64,000 nucleotides of DNA from Rhizobium nepotum 39/7 (GCF_000949865.1 NZ_JWJH01000017.1:1-64000); one strand, 5' to 3'. Positions 29,538 to 40,068 are shown, numbered from the stretch's first letter. The notes: a model not told the origin generated them from the sequence alone. Made by a program: numbers and translations.

Positions 29538-29814
29538 TCTCTTTGTTTCCTTTGTTGGAACTGTTTCCGGCTTGACCGCCAGAAGCTTCTTCAAGAACTC
29601 GATGATCATCGGCGTTGGCCCGTCAAATGTATGTGGAGAAAAGGTAGCGAACTGGCCCGCATTCCGCCAGCCGGGGATTGGCATACGCACTGTTCACGAT
29701 AAGTGAACGAAAAGCCGGAACGTCAACTGTTTGCAAAAAGACATTTTTCCGAAACCGCTTTGCATTCCTCGGACGGGGGACTAACGTCGGTCAAAACAGC
29801 TGACGAGTACAACC

Positions 29815-30606
29815 ATGTCCAACCCTTCCCCCACCACATCCGTCGTAACCGCCGCCATGCTCGCCATCGGCGACGAGCTGCTGTCGGGGCGCACCAAGGA
29901 CAAGAATATCGGGCATCTCGCAGATGTTCTCACCATGTCCGGCATAGACCTGAAGGAAGTACGCATCGTCGCCGACGAGGAGGACGCGATCGTCGAGGCG
30001 CTGAACGCTCTGCGCGCCCGCTATGATTATGTGTTCACCTCCGGCGGCATCGGCCCGACCCATGACGACATCACGGCGGATGCGGTCTCGGTGGCATTCG
30101 GCCTGCCCTGCGAGCACGATGCCGAGGCGCTGCGCATTCTGGGCGATATGTACCGCGTCCGCGAGATGGAGTTCACCGAGGCGCGCAAGCGCATGGCCCG
30201 CATGCCGAGAGGCGCCAGCCACATCGCCAATCCCGTTTCGGTCGCCCCCGGCTTCGTCATCGGCAATGTCCATGTCATGGCCGGCGTTCCGCAGGTGTTT
30301 CAGGCCATGCTCGACAATGTCATGCCCACATTGCGCACCGGCGCGAAGATCATGTCGCAAGCGGTGCGTTCTCCCTATGGCGAAGGTGATATCGGGACGC
30401 CGCTGACGGCCGTGCAGAAGGCGCATCCCGAAACAAGCATCGGTTCCTACCCGAAATATGACGGACAGCGTTTTTCGACTGAGATCGTCGTGCGCGCCCG
30501 CGACGCCGCCGTCCTGAAAGCGGCGGCGGATGCGGTGGCCGCGATGATCGAATCCATCGGCCAGGAAAAAAGTCTGGCGGCCGGCAGTGGCGATGCAACC
30601 GCCTGA
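29815..30606 (+). CDS. CinA-like molybdopterin-binding domain protein
   Basis: A stand-alone MoaB/CinA N-terminal domain of 263 residues. It shows AAMLAIGDELLSGRTKDKN, FTSGGIGPTHDDITADAV and MAGVPQVFQAM, typical of the competence/damage-inducible CinA N-terminal half, but lacks the C-terminal nicotinamide-nucleotide deamidase domain. In the family this part acts as an ADP-ribose pyrophosphatase. It is divergent from wrbA and 89 bases before a universal stress gene. Confidence 0.88.
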   Translation: MSNPSPTTSVVTAAMLAIGDELLSGRTKDKNIGHLADVLTMSGIDLKEVRIVADEEDAIVEALNALRARYDYVFTSGGIGPTHDDITADAVSVAFGLPCEHDAEALRILGDMYRVREMEFTEARKRMARMPRGASHIANPVSVAPGFVIGNVHVMAGVPQVFQAMLDNVMPTLRTGAKIMSQAVRSPYGEGDIGTPLTAVQKAHPETSIGSYPKYDGQRFSTEIVVRARDAAVLKAAADAVAAMIESIGQEKSLAAGSGDATA

Positions 30607-30695
30607 GACGGAAACGGGTTGACCAATATCAAGGTGGCCTCCGGCAAAGGAAGCCACTCTCCCCACAGAAACGACGTGTCACCGAGGAGAGAGAA

Positions 30696-31541
30696 ATGGG
30701 TTACAAAACGATACTGGCAGTGGTCGACAATGTTGCGAACACGCAAAAGCTCGGCGAATTCGTAGTAAGTCTTGCCGACCAGTTTTCCTCGCATGTGATC
30801 GGCCTGCATATGGAAACACTCGCTGCCGTTCCGCTCGTCGCGCCGATGGAAATCCCCGACCCCGCCACCGTCCAGGTGCTTCAGGACGTGGCGCACAAGG
30901 AAACCACCGATGTCGGGACCCTTTTCGAGCGCACGCTGTCCGCCAACGGCATCTCGCATGAGTGGCGCAGCTTCGTAACCTCGGTGGGTTACGCCTCCGC
31001 ATCGGCAATCGACAGCGCGCGTTGCACTGATCTCATCGTCGCCCGCCAGAGCAGCGCCTCGGCGCTGTCCGACAGCCGCTCCGACATCGACAGTTTTCTT
31101 TATGAAAGCGGTCGCCCCGTTCTCCTCGTGCCGCATGTGCTGACGGCGGCCAAACCGATCAAGCGCGTGCTGATTGCCTGGAACGGCTCCCGCGAGGCGA
31201 CACGCGCCACTTTCGATGCCCTGCCCTTCCTGATTGCGGCGGATAGCGTCGAGATCTTCTCCGTCGATCAGGCCGAGAGCGAAACGCAATCCTCTGGCCT
31301 CGCCGGCGCCGAACTGGCCGCGACACTCGCCCGCCACGGCGTCAATGTAACGGTAACCTCGCAGGAAAAGATTGCCGGCGTCTCACCGCAGACCGCGATC
31401 GAAAACAAGCTGTCCGACAACAGCATCGACCTTCTGGTCATGGGCGCTTACGGCCATTCCCGCTGGTGGGAGCTGCTGTTCGGCGGTGTGACGCGCACGC
31501 TGCTCGATTCCATGACGGCAATGACGCTGCTGTCCCGGTAA
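30696..31541 (+). CDS. Universal stress protein (two Usp domains)
   Basis: Cytoplasmic UspA-family protein of 281 residues. The first half starts YKTILAVVDNVANTQKL and the second half has KRVLIAWNGSREATRA and ends with the nucleotide loop VMGAYGHSRWWELLFGGVTR (G-2x-G-9x-G type), so only the second domain looks able to bind ATP. GAGGAGAG precedes the ATG. Probably single-gene. Confidence 0.92.
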   Translation: MGYKTILAVVDNVANTQKLGEFVVSLADQFSSHVIGLHMETLAAVPLVAPMEIPDPATVQVLQDVAHKETTDVGTLFERTLSANGISHEWRSFVTSVGYASASAIDSARCTDLIVARQSSASALSDSRSDIDSFLYESGRPVLLVPHVLTAAKPIKRVLIAWNGSREATRATFDALPFLIAADSVEIFSVDQAESETQSSGLAGAELAATLARHGVNVTVTSQEKIAGVSPQTAIENKLSDNSIDLLVMGAYGHSRWWELLFGGVTRTLLDSMTAMTLLSR

Positions 31542-31588
31542 AACGCATGCAGTGAGGTTTGAATGTGGGCGAGCGGGTGCGGCTTGTT

Positions 31589-31710
31589 TCTTCTCCCCGC
31601 CGGAGAGAAGGTCGCGGCAGCGGGATGAGGGGGCGACGGCAGAGATGGACCGAGAGCTATCCCCCTCATCCGGCCCTTCGGGCCACCTTCTCCCCGGCGG
31701 GGAGAAGAAA
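31589..31710. repeat. Palindromic intergenic element (RIME-like)
   Basis: A 122-base imperfect palindrome. Its outer arms read TTCTCCCCGCCGGAGAGAAG and the inverse, with an inner CCCCTCATCCGGCCCTTCGG arm. This is the sequence style of rhizobial intergenic mosaic elements. It lies between the stress gene and gpt. Confidence 0.75.
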
Positions 31711-31835
31711 CGGGCGGCATTCGCGCATTTCATATGTGATTGGCCTCAAGGACTTTGCGCGGAAAGCTTGCCTTTTTGCAGGTCTTGCGGCTATTAGCCA
31801 AAGCCATCGACAATTTTGACCAGATGGTAGACGAC

Positions 31836-32333
31836 ATGTCCCTTCCCGATAAAGCATTTCCCGTATCCTGGGACCAGTTCCACCGCGATGCCCGCGCACT
31901 TGCCTGGCGTCTTGCCGGCCTTGACCGGGAGTTCCGTGCGATCGTCTGCATTACCCGCGGCGGTCTCGTGCCGGCGGCGATTATTTCGCGCGAACTGAAC
32001 ATCCGCATGATCGATACGGTCTGCATCGCCACCCGCCACGATTACGTCAACCAGGGCGACACGGTTCTCCTGAAGGGCGTCGCGCCGGAACTAATGGCTG
32101 ACAGCGGCGAAGGCGTGCTCGTCGTGGACGATCTGACCGACACTGGCAAAACGGCGCTGGAAGTACGCGAAATGTTGCCGAAGGCGCATTTCGCTTGCGT
32201 TTACGCCAAGCCGAAGGGCGTGCCGACCATCGACACCTTCGTCACCGAAGTCAGCCAGGACACCTGGATCTATTTTCCCTGGGACATGGGTTTCACCTAT
32301 CAGGAGCCGATCGCCAAGGGATCGCACGGCTGA
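31836..32333 (+). CDS. gpt: Xanthine-guanine phosphoribosyltransferase
   Basis: Purine salvage enzyme that joins xanthine or guanine to PRPP, at the inner membrane side. The 165-residue product from ATG 31836 has the family's early [15 protein letters not shown], the RGGLVPAA block, the PRPP loop [14 protein letters not shown] and the final [11 protein letters not shown], all aligned with E. coli Gpt. The frame continues to 31740 upstream without similarity. Confidence 0.95.
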   Translation: MSLPDKAFPVSWDQFHRDARALAWRLAGLDREFRAIVCITRGGLVPAAIISRELNIRMIDTVCIATRHDYVNQGDTVLLKGVAPELMADSGEGVLVVDDLTDTGKTALEVREMLPKAHFACVYAKPKGVPTIDTFVTEVSQDTWIYFPWDMGFTYQEPIAKGSHG

Positions 32334-32363
32334 TCACTCGCCACAGCCAGGAATCAAGTCTGA

Positions 32364-32391
32364 AAAGCCGTCCCGCCGGGGCGGCTTTTTT
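32364..32391 (+). terminator. Terminator after gpt
   Basis: Hairpin AGCCG-CCCGCCGGGG-CGGCT followed by six T residues, 30 bases after the gpt stop. Confidence 0.9.
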
Positions 32392-32458
32392 GTGTGGAAA
32401 TGCTTTTTTGACGACAGTGAAAAAACACGGAAAAACCGCAGTGTCGCCTTTATGCCTC

Positions 32459-32481
32459 ACCCCGGAAATGCGGGGTTTTTG
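32459..32481 (+). terminator. Second terminator downstream of gpt
   Basis: Stem ACCCCG/CGGGGT with loop GAAATG followed by TTTTTG, about 70 bases after the first terminator. The tandem would give very tight shut-off before the nrdJ leader. Confidence 0.7.
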
Positions 32482-32583
32482 CTTTCCGTTGCGGAAACCA
32501 GCCCCGCACAAGCTTCAAAGTTCCGTGCCAAGTCACTGATTTTTTTGAACGCTTTCGCTATCCCCGTTTTCCACAGGCACTTC

Positions 32584-32599
32584 ACACAATATCTTGTGG
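32584..32599. promoter_or_regulatory. Candidate NrdR box, distal
   Basis: ACACAATATCTTGTGG closely follows the NrdR operator pattern (ACAC-ATAT-GTG type). It lies 413 bases before the nrdJ ATG. NrdR represses ribonucleotide reductase genes when dATP is high. Confidence 0.55.
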
Positions 32600-32831
32600 T
32601 TAAAAAACGGTTTCAATCTATGTCTTGACGAATCTATGCTGCGGGAGGAAAGTGACAGTTATGTTGCGGCGGCAACGGATCGGAAAGTAACGAGGCCGGT
32701 CCCTCTCAATTTCAGTTCGCAGGTCCAGAAGAGGCGTCCCGGCCATCAGGGGGCGGTTCGCCGGTGGATTTCGCGTGCCGTTCGGGAAGCGCCAAAAACA
32801 TGACGCGGGGACTGGCGGCAGGAAGCTGTTG

Positions 32832-32847
32832 ATACTATATTTAGTAT
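32832..32847. promoter_or_regulatory. Candidate NrdR box, proximal
   Basis: ATACTATATTTAGTAT is embedded in a perfect 20-base palindrome TGATACTA-TATT-TAGTATCA (32830-32849), close to the NrdR consensus. It lies 165 bases before the nrdJ ATG. The rest of 32482-33011 holds no gene and no recognisable cobalamin riboswitch. Confidence 0.65.
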
Positions 32848-33011
32848 CACATACGATGCTTGCAGCCGAATAAGCCACGAGATACAGGGATCACATCCAA
32901 GGATGAACATCCCTTACAGATCGGCAACAACCGGCTGCGCGCAGAGTTCGCACGGCTGGACCGGATTTTTGCGCCCTTTGCCGGGCGCCCAATGGACGAG
33001 GACAGGAAACC

Positions 33012-36000
33012 ATGCGCATTGAACGCCGCTTCACGAAGCCCGGCCAATCGCCTTACGCGGAAATCGACTTCCGCAAGGCCGTCAGTGAAATCAAGAACCC
33101 TGATGGATCCGTCGTGTTCCGTCTGGCGGATATCGACGTTCCCGTGCAGTTCAGCCAGGTTGCCACCGACGTTCTGGCGCAGAAATATTTCCGCAAGGCC
33201 GGCGTGCCGAAGGTTCTGAGAAAGGTCGAGGAAAACGACGTTCCTTCCTTCCTCTGGCGTTCGGTTGCCGATGAGAAAGCCCTGAAAGACGTGCCCGAGG
33301 CCGAGCGTTCCGGCTCCGAGACCGATGCGCGCCAGGTTTTCGACCGCCTGGCCGGCACCTGGACCTACTGGGGCTGGAAGGGCAAATATTTCTCCTCCGA
33401 GGAAGATGCCCTCGCCTTCCGTGACGAGCTTGCCTATATGCTCGCCACCCAGCGTGTCGCCCCCAACAGCCCGCAATGGTTCAACACCGGCCTGCACTGG
33501 GCTTACGGCATTGACGGCCCCGGCCAGGGCCACTTCTATGTCGATCCCTTCACCGGCAAGCTGACCAAGTCCAAATCCGCCTACGAACATCCGCAGCCGC
33601 ATGCCTGCTTCATCCAGTCCGTCGAAGACGATCTGGTCAATGAAGGCGGCATCATGGACCTTTGGGTGCGTGAAGCACGCCTGTTCAAATACGGCTCCGG
33701 CACCGGCTCCAACTTCTCCTATCTGCGCGGCGAAGGCGAGAAGCTTTCCGGCGGCGGCAAGTCCTCCGGCCTTATGAGCTTCCTCAAGATCGGCGACCGC
33801 GCTGCCGGCGCCATCAAGTCCGGCGGCACCACCCGCCGTGCGGCCAAGATGGTCGTCGTTGACGCCGACCATCCGGATATCGAAGCCTATATCGACTGGA
33901 AGGTGAAGGAAGAGCAGAAGGTTGCCGCCCTCGTCACCGGTTCCAAGATCGTTGCGCGCCATCTGAAGGCGATCATGAAGGCCTGCGTGAATTGCGAGGC
34001 CGACAACAGCGATTGCTTCGATCCAGCTAAAAACCCGGCCCTGAAGCGCGAAATCCGCGCTGCCAAGAGGGATCAGGTTCCGGAGAACTACGTCAAGCGC
34101 GTCATCCAGTTCGCCCAACAGGGTTACAAGGACATCGACTTCAAGACCTACGACACGGACTGGGATTCGGAAGCCTATCTCACTGTTTCCGGCCAGAACT
34201 CCAACAACTCGGTCTCGCTGAAGGACGACTTCCTGCGCGCCGTTGAAAATGACGGCGACTGGAACCTGATCGCCCGCCGCGACGGCCGGGTGATGAAGAC
34301 GCTGAAGGCCCGCGACCTCTGGGAAAAGATTTCCCACGCCGCTTGGGCGTCGGCCGATCCGGGCCTGCACTTCAACACCACCATGAACGACTGGCATACC
34401 TCGCCGGCCGCCGGTCCGATCCGCGCCTCCAACCCGTGCTCGGAATACATGTTCCTCGACGACACGGCCTGCAACCTTGCCTCGCTGAACCTGCTGCAGT
34501 TCAAGGATCAGGCGACGAAGCGCATCGACATCGCCGATTACGAACATGCCGTGCGCCTGTGGACCGTCGTTCTCGAAGTCTCGGTCATGATGGCGCAGTT
34601 CCCCTCGCGCCAGATTGCCGAACGCTCCTACGAATACCGCACGCTCGGCCTCGGTTACGCCAATATTGGCGGCCTCCTGATGTCGTCGGGCATTCCCTAT
34701 GACAGCGACGAAGGCCGCGCGATCGCAGGTGCGCTGACCGCGATCATGACGGGTGTTTCCTACGCCACCTCGGCTGAAATGGCCGGCGAGCTTGGCCCCT
34801 TCCCGGGCTTTGCGCCGAACCGCGAAAACATGCTGCGCGTCATCCGCAACCACCGCCGCGCCGCCCATGGCCTGTCCGATGGTTATGAGGGCCTGTCGGT
34901 CAACCCGGTCGCGCTCATCCATGCCGATTGCACGGATCAGGACCTCGTCGCCCATGCCACCGCCGCCTGGGACAAGGCGCTGGAGCTTGGCGAAAAGCAC
35001 GGTTACCGCAACGCCCAGACCACCGTCATCGCGCCGACAGGCACGATCGGCCTCGTGATGGATTGCGACACGACCGGCATCGAGCCCGACTTCGCGCTGG
35101 TGAAATTCAAGAAGCTCGCCGGCGGCGGTTACTTCAAGATCATCAACCGCGCCGTTCCGGATGCGCTGCGTTCGCTCGGTTACTCCGAAAGCCAGATCGC
35201 CGAGATCGAGGCCTATGCGGTCGGCCACGGCAACCTGAACCAGGCGCCCGCCATCAACCCCTCGACGCTGAAGGCCAAGGGCTTCACCGACGAGAAGATC
35301 GATGCCGTCAATTCAGCGCTGAAAAGCGCCTTCGACATCAAGTTCGTCTTCAACCAGTGGACGCTCGGCGCTGACTTCCTCAAGGGCACGCTGAAGGTTT
35401 CCGACGAGCAGCTCTCCGACATCAGCTTCAACCTGCTGGAGCATCTCGGTTTTGCGAAGAAGGACATCGAGGCGGCAAATGTGCATGTTTGCGGTGCGAT
35501 GACGCTGGAAAGCGCGCCGTTCCTCAAGAACGAACACCTGCCTGTCTTCGATTGCGCCAACCCCTGCGGCAAGATCGGCAAGCGTTACCTCTCGGTCGAA
35601 TCCCACATCCGCATGATGGCGGCGGCACAGCCGTTCATCTCGGGCGCGATCTCCAAGACGATCAACATGCCGAACGATGCAACGGTAGAAGATTGCGGCA
35701 GCGCCTACATGCTGTCCTGGAAGCTGGCGCTGAAGGCCAACGCCCTTTACCGCGATGGCTCCAAGCTTTCCCAGCCGCTCAACTCCTCGCTGGTCGAAGA
35801 CGAGGACGAGGAAGACCTGATCGAGGAACTGATCCAGCAGCCGCTAGCACAGCAGGCCGTGACGATCACCGAAAAGATCGTCGAGCGTGTCATCGAACGC
35901 GTCTCCCGCGAGCGTGAAAAGCTGCCGAACCGCCGTCAGGGTTACACCCAGAAGGCAACGGTCGGCGGTCACAAGGTCTATCTGCGCACCGGCGAATTCG

Positions 36001-36830
36001 GTGATGGCCGCATCGGCGAAATCTTCATCGACATGCACAAGGAAGGTGCTGCCTTCCGTGCGATGATGAACAACTTCGCCATCGCGATTTCGCTTGGCCT
36101 GCAATATGGCGTGCCGCTGGAAGAATATGTGGAGGCCTTCACCTTCACCAAGTTCGAACCGGCCGGCATGGTGCAGGGCAACGACGCGATCAAGAACGCC
36201 ACCTCGATCCTCGACTACGTGTTCCGCGAACTCGCCGTCTCCTATCTCGGCCGTCACGATCTCGCCCATGTCGATACGTCGGATTTCTCCAATACCGCAC
36301 TCGGCAAGGGTATCCAGGAAGGCAAGACCAATCTCCTGTCCACCGGCTGGACACGCGGTTACAAGCCGACGCTGGTTTCCAGCAACGAAGGCGAACGCGC
36401 CGGTTCCGAGCCGAAGGGTTCGGCAACGGCAGCCCCCGCCCGCGCCTCGACCAACGTCACCTCCTTTGCAGGCTCAGCCGCCCGCAAGCTGGAACCGACC
36501 GTCTCCATCACCACCTCGGAAATCGTCTCCTTCAAGCGCGATTATGAAGAGCGCGCCAAGGAACTGGCGGGAGAGATTGCCGAAGAGGTAATCGACGACG
36601 TGGTCCAGGAAGCCAAACAGACCGCCACCGCCCTCTTCTCCGACAAGGCCGCAGCAGACGCCGCATCGGCCAAGGCGGAAGCCAAGAAGAAGGAAAACGA
36701 ACGCCGCATGCGCTCGATCGCTCAAGGCTACACCGGCAACATGTGCTCGGAATGCCAGAACTTCACGATGGTGCGCAATGGCACTTGTGAGAAGTGCGAT
36801 ACTTGCGGTGCGACGAGCGGTTGCAGCTGA
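33012..36830 (+). CDS. nrdJ: Vitamin B12-dependent ribonucleotide reductase
   Basis: Class II reductase that makes all four deoxynucleotides with adenosylcobalamin as radical source, without need for oxygen. The 1272-residue product has the substrate and activity blocks [39 protein letters not shown] (containing the NPCSE catalytic Cys-Glu pair) and [19 protein letters not shown]. The C-terminus has a four-cysteine zinc-type tail (CSECQN...CEKCDTCG...GC) typical of the large rhizobial form. AGGAAACC precedes the ATG. A long alanine/lysine insertion lies near residues 1130-1240. It marks the right edge of the housekeeping part of the window. Confidence 0.98.
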   Translation: MRIERRFTKPGQSPYAEIDFRKAVSEIKNPDGSVVFRLADIDVPVQFSQVATDVLAQKYFRKAGVPKVLRKVEENDVPSFLWRSVADEKALKDVPEAERSGSETDARQVFDRLAGTWTYWGWKGKYFSSEEDALAFRDELAYMLATQRVAPNSPQWFNTGLHWAYGIDGPGQGHFYVDPFTGKLTKSKSAYEHPQPHACFIQSVEDDLVNEGGIMDLWVREARLFKYGSGTGSNFSYLRGEGEKLSGGGKSSGLMSFLKIGDRAAGAIKSGGTTRRAAKMVVVDADHPDIEAYIDWKVKEEQKVAALVTGSKIVARHLKAIMKACVNCEADNSDCFDPAKNPALKREIRAAKRDQVPENYVKRVIQFAQQGYKDIDFKTYDTDWDSEAYLTVSGQNSNNSVSLKDDFLRAVENDGDWNLIARRDGRVMKTLKARDLWEKISHAAWASADPGLHFNTTMNDWHTSPAAGPIRASNPCSEYMFLDDTACNLASLNLLQFKDQATKRIDIADYEHAVRLWTVVLEVSVMMAQFPSRQIAERSYEYRTLGLGYANIGGLLMSSGIPYDSDEGRAIAGALTAIMTGVSYATSAEMAGELGPFPGFAPNRENMLRVIRNHRRAAHGLSDGYEGLSVNPVALIHADCTDQDLVAHATAAWDKALELGEKHGYRNAQTTVIAPTGTIGLVMDCDTTGIEPDFALVKFKKLAGGGYFKIINRAVPDALRSLGYSESQIAEIEAYAVGHGNLNQAPAINPSTLKAKGFTDEKIDAVNSALKSAFDIKFVFNQWTLGADFLKGTLKVSDEQLSDISFNLLEHLGFAKKDIEAANVHVCGAMTLESAPFLKNEHLPVFDCANPCGKIGKRYLSVESHIRMMAAAQPFISGAISKTINMPNDATVEDCGSAYMLSWKLALKANALYRDGSKLSQPLNSSLVEDEDEEDLIEELIQQPLAQQAVTITEKIVERVIERVSREREKLPNRRQGYTQKATVGGHKVYLRTGEFGDGRIGEIFIDMHKEGAAFRAMMNNFAIAISLGLQYGVPLEEYVEAFTFTKFEPAGMVQGNDAIKNATSILDYVFRELAVSYLGRHDLAHVDTSDFSNTALGKGIQEGKTNLLSTGWTRGYKPTLVSSNEGERAGSEPKGSATAAPARASTNVTSFAGSAARKLEPTVSITTSEIVSFKRDYEERAKELAGEIAEEVIDDVVQEAKQTATALFSDKAAADAASAKAEAKKKENERRMRSIAQGYTGNMCSECQNFTMVRNGTCEKCDTCGATSGCS

Positions 36831-37144
36831 GATAGCTGTGGATAAAATTGGATGGCCCCCACTGAAAAGTCATAAAGTGGGGGTCTGGAGTCACAAAAGT
36901 GGGATGTGAAGAGTCATAAATCGGCTTCCAAGCTATCCAATTCTGCGACCACAATTAAAAAAATCATAAGTTTCAGACACTTATGAGAATGCCGATTTTT
37001 AAGGGCGAAACTCGCCGAGGCACTAACGTCTACTTCCGGGCACTGAAAGGTGCCCGGAAAATGCCCCTCAGAACAAACAGTGAAACCAAGCAAGAGCTGT
37101 AGTTAAGTCACCTTGTGCACGCGTAACCATGAGGTCTCCCAGTC
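36831..37144. other. CBASS upstream region with direct repeats and hairpins
   Basis: No gene is firmly supported here. Three direct repeats of AGTCANAAA start at 36868, 36889 and 36912, two helical turns apart. An inverted repeat CCCCCACT/AGTGGGGG overlaps the first (36856-36883). CATAAGT/ACTTATG is at 36965-36985, and a perfect 10-bp hairpin TTCCGGGCAC/GTGCCCGGAA at 37034-37059. A 39-codon frame at 36983-37102 has no ribosome site. The region probably holds the nrdJ terminator and the CBASS promoter and operator. Confidence 0.55.
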
Positions 37145-38359
37145 ATGAACATGCATGTGAATTCCATCGAAGCATTCCTCGATGCCCTCCGGCAGGAGCT
37201 CGAGGTCCCGGATCATCGATACGAGCAGGCGGAGAGAAGCTACACATCGCTCGCGAACTGGCTTCACCGCGACGGCAGCACGGTCAGCCGATACGATCCT
37301 CAGGTCTACTGCCAGGGATCCTTTCGGCTGGGGACCGCCATCCGTCCACACACCGAGGCCGAAGAGTACGACGTCGATTCCGTTGTCGAGTTGCGATTGC
37401 TGACGAAGCGTGAGAAGACACAATACCAGCTCAAACTTATGCTTGGTGCTGAGATACACGCCTACCACGACGCTATGGACATGCTCAAACCGGTCCGCGA
37501 AGGCAACCGGTGCTGGATCCTCGACTATGCCGACGGTGCCCAGTTCCATATGGACATCGTTCCCGCGGTTCCGAACCATAACCAGCACTACATGCTTCTC
37601 AATTCTTTGTCTCTCGACACCAGATGGGCGTCGACGGCAATCTCCATCACCGACAGGCGGGAACCGAACTACAAGCTGCTGACTGATACCTGGCCCCGTT
37701 CGAATCCCAAAGGCTACGCAAGCTGGTTTGCATCAAGGCAGGCGATCGTCTTCGAGCGCCGTCATCGCGTCGCTCTCGACAACATGCGGAAGCAGGGACT
37801 CATCACCGCAAGCGTGGAGCACCTTCCTACTTTCAAGGTGAAGACGCCGCTCCAGTCCGCGATCATGATCCTGAAGCGGCATCGCGACAACATGTTCGCG
37901 CGCGACCTGGACATGCGACCGATTTCCGTAATCATCACCACCCTTGCGGCGCACGCCTACAACAACCAGGACACCATATCCGGAGCGCTCTTCGCTATTC
38001 TGAACGACATGGACAAGTTCATCGTCCACGATGGCATCAGATGGATAGTCGCGAACCCCACCGACCCTTTGGAGAATTTCGCCGATAAGTGGAACCGAGA
38101 GCCTCAGAAGAAGGCCGCATTCGACGCTTGGCTTCGCCAGGCAAGGATCGATTTCCATGCGGCGGCACAAGCCTCCACGTTGAAGGACATGGCGGATGCG
38201 CTTAACCCTCGCATGGGATACGCGTTATCCATGCGGGCGATGGATCGGCTCACGGGCGGCTCTCGACTGTTGCGGTCCGCCACCACTGCAGGGGCTGCAA
38301 CGGCACCGAGCTTTGCGAATGCCGAGCGCCGTCCGTCGAAACCCCAGGGCTATGCATGA
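37145..38359 (+). CDS. CBASS CD-NTase (cyclic oligonucleotide synthase)
   Basis: Alarm enzyme of a CBASS anti-phage system: upon infection it makes a cyclic di- or trinucleotide that activates the effector. The 404-residue product shows the nucleotidyltransferase core QGSFRLGTAIRP (Gly-Ser at 58-59), the metal pair in EYDVDSV (Asp76, Asp78) and the third carboxylate in FHMDIVP (Asp137), so it should be active. A helical second domain follows, and the Ala/Gly/Pro-rich C-terminal tail ends in GYA; in type II systems the C-terminus is the site Cap2 conjugates to a target. GAGG lies upstream; ATG at 37151 is an alternative. First of four overlapping genes. The clade, and so the exact nucleotide, cannot be told by eye. 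Confidence 0.92.
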   Translation: MNMHVNSIEAFLDALRQELEVPDHRYEQAERSYTSLANWLHRDGSTVSRYDPQVYCQGSFRLGTAIRPHTEAEEYDVDSVVELRLLTKREKTQYQLKLMLGAEIHAYHDAMDMLKPVREGNRCWILDYADGAQFHMDIVPAVPNHNQHYMLLNSLSLDTRWASTAISITDRREPNYKLLTDTWPRSNPKGYASWFASRQAIVFERRHRVALDNMRKQGLITASVEHLPTFKVKTPLQSAIMILKRHRDNMFARDLDMRPISVIITTLAAHAYNNQDTISGALFAILNDMDKFIVHDGIRWIVANPTDPLENFADKWNREPQKKAAFDAWLRQARIDFHAAAQASTLKDMADALNPRMGYALSMRAMDRLTGGSRLLRSATTAGAATAPSFANAERRPSKPQGYA

Positions 38360-40068
38360 TCTGGTGGTGGCAGGACCAGCAGAGGGCAAGAGCTGAGAAG
38401 GCGGCGTTTGTCGCCCTCCAGGAGGAGAACGACTGGGTGGCGAACGTGCGTACGAAGCACCTCGCCGACTACCAGCTCTGCGTCGACGTCGACCTCGTGC
38501 ATGGCGGAGAGACCTTCAGGCTCGCTGTGATCTATCCCAGCACTTTCCCCGACACTCCACCTGTCGTGATGCCTCATGACGATAAGCGGCTGTCCATTCA
38601 TCAATACGGTCCGGGCGGCGAACTCTGCCTGCAGTGGCGTCCAGACAACTGGGACCCCGCCGTCACCGGAGCGATGATGGTGGAGAGCGCCTACGGCCTG
38701 ATCTCTGGTGAGCGCCCTGCAGACGGACAGCCGGGCACAGTGCCATCGGCGCACCGTTCGACACTTGCCGGGGAACTGCGGTTCGAGACGTGGAGACTGA
38801 TGGTCCCGGAAGGTGCATGGGCATCCCTACAAGGCCAGTTCCCGGAGGCGGTTCTGCAGATCGCGGTGACGATGACTGTCCGCAGGACACAAAGAGTTGC
38901 CCACCTCACTTCGATCGGCGCGCCCGGCTCCGAGATATGGAAGATACCCCGGCCAGCCCCGGACGCGCCAGGCAAGCGTCTCGGTTACCTCTTGCGAACT
39001 GGGCAGAACATGGATGCCCTTGCTCTGCACCGTGGCGGGTTCTTCGAAGACATAACAGATCGAGTTCCCGAGCTCGCTTCGCTCCTCAAAGGCCCGGAGT
39101 GGCCGTTCATCATTCTCCTGGAGCAGAACGGACGACGAACTGCATTCGACATCGTTCGCAAGGAGGGTCATCCGTTTCTCATTCCCTACAGGATCGTAGA
39201 AGAGGAAGAGCTGTCGAAGCGATCCGCATCGAATCGAGATGCCGTCTCCATGAACCGCGTTGCGATTGTCGGTTGCGGTTCGATCGGCTCAAAGATCGCC
39301 GCATCGCTCGCACGCGCAGGTGTCAGGAAGTTCGTTCTCGTAGACGAGGACATCTTCCTCACTGGAAACCTCGTTCGCAATGAACTGGATGCCTGGGCGA
39401 TCGGTTGGCACAAAGTGGATTCGCTTGCCGACCGGATCGGGCAGCTAGCGACGGATACTGACATCACCCTGCATCGAATCGAGCTGGGCAGCCAGACGTC
39501 TTCGCTGCTCATGGAGTCGGTGTTGGAAGCAATCGGGGAAGCCGATCTCATCATCGATGCGACGGCTGACCCGACTTCATTCAATCTCTGTGGAGGAGCG
39601 GCCAGGCGGCACCGGAAGCGAATGATCTGGGCCGAAGTATACGGCGGTGGGATCGGCGGGCTTGTGGCCCGGGCACGTCCGGATATCGATCCCCCTCCGA
39701 TCGAGGCGCGCAGCCAGATTTCGAAGTGGTGCGACGACCGCGCCACCCCGTGGGAGTTCCAGCGTGGAAATCCTTACGATGCCAACGGAGACGAAGGCGT
39801 TTCTTTTATTGCAGACGACGCCGATGTCTCCGTCGTGGCCGCCCACGCGACACGGGTCGCGCTCGACATCCTCCAGGGAGGCGAAACGGCTTTCCCTCAT
39901 TCGGCCTACATGATCGGCTTGAAGAAGGCTTGGATCTTCGAGGCTCCATTCGATACTTGGCCAATCGACCTCGCGCCGATTGGCCCATGGCAGGATCCGC
40001 GGGCGAACCCCGATTCCGGAGATATCGCCGGACTGATGGCAGACATGATCGATGAGGACGCTCTGTGA
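38356..40068 (+). CDS. cap2: CBASS Cap2: E2-E1 fusion conjugating enzyme
   Basis: Ubiquitin-like transferase that primes the CD-NTase by linking its C-terminus to a target. The N-terminal E2 domain has the YPSTFPDTPP turn and catalytic Cys91 in GGELCLQWRPDNWDP. The C-terminal ThiF/E1 domain has the ATP loop VGCGSIGSKIA (306-314), the LVDEDIFLTGNLVRNEL segment, DATAD near 401-405 and the E1 active-site Cys candidate Cys459 (SKWCDD). The 570 residues match full-length Cap2. It overlaps the CD-NTase stop as ATGA and Cap3 as GTGA, which fits tight stoichiometric control. Confidence 0.94.
   Translation: MIWWWQDQQRARAEKAAFVALQEENDWVANVRTKHLADYQLCVDVDLVHGGETFRLAVIYPSTFPDTPPVVMPHDDKRLSIHQYGPGGELCLQWRPDNWDPAVTGAMMVESAYGLISGERPADGQPGTVPSAHRSTLAGELRFETWRLMVPEGAWASLQGQFPEAVLQIAVTMTVRRTQRVAHLTSIGAPGSEIWKIPRPAPDAPGKRLGYLLRTGQNMDALALHRGGFFEDITDRVPELASLLKGPEWPFIILLEQNGRRTAFDIVRKEGHPFLIPYRIVEEEELSKRSASNRDAVSMNRVAIVGCGSIGSKIAASLARAGVRKFVLVDEDIFLTGNLVRNELDAWAIGWHKVDSLADRIGQLATDTDITLHRIELGSQTSSLLMESVLEAIGEADLIIDATADPTSFNLCGGAARRHRKRMIWAEVYGGGIGGLVARARPDIDPPPIEARSQISKWCDDRATPWEFQRGNPYDANGDEGVSFIADDADVSVVAAHATRVALDILQGGETAFPHSAYMIGLKKAWIFEAPFDTWPIDLAPIGPWQDPRANPDSGDIAGLMADMIDEDAL

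Noticed and set aside
31346..31362. A TGTAACGGTAACC sequence like the regulon palindrome
   Set aside because: It lies inside the universal stress protein gene where it encodes Val-Thr-Val-Thr, and the outer AA is missing; likely chance.
32482..33011. Cobalamin riboswitch before nrdJ
   Set aside because: I looked for the conserved B12-box core and did not find it on either strand.
32847..35228. Long minus-strand open frame of 793 codons
   Set aside because: It is the antisense shadow of nrdJ.
36831..37144. CRISPR array because of direct repeats
   Set aside because: The repeats are short and only three, with spacers of 12-14 bases; this is an operator-like layout.
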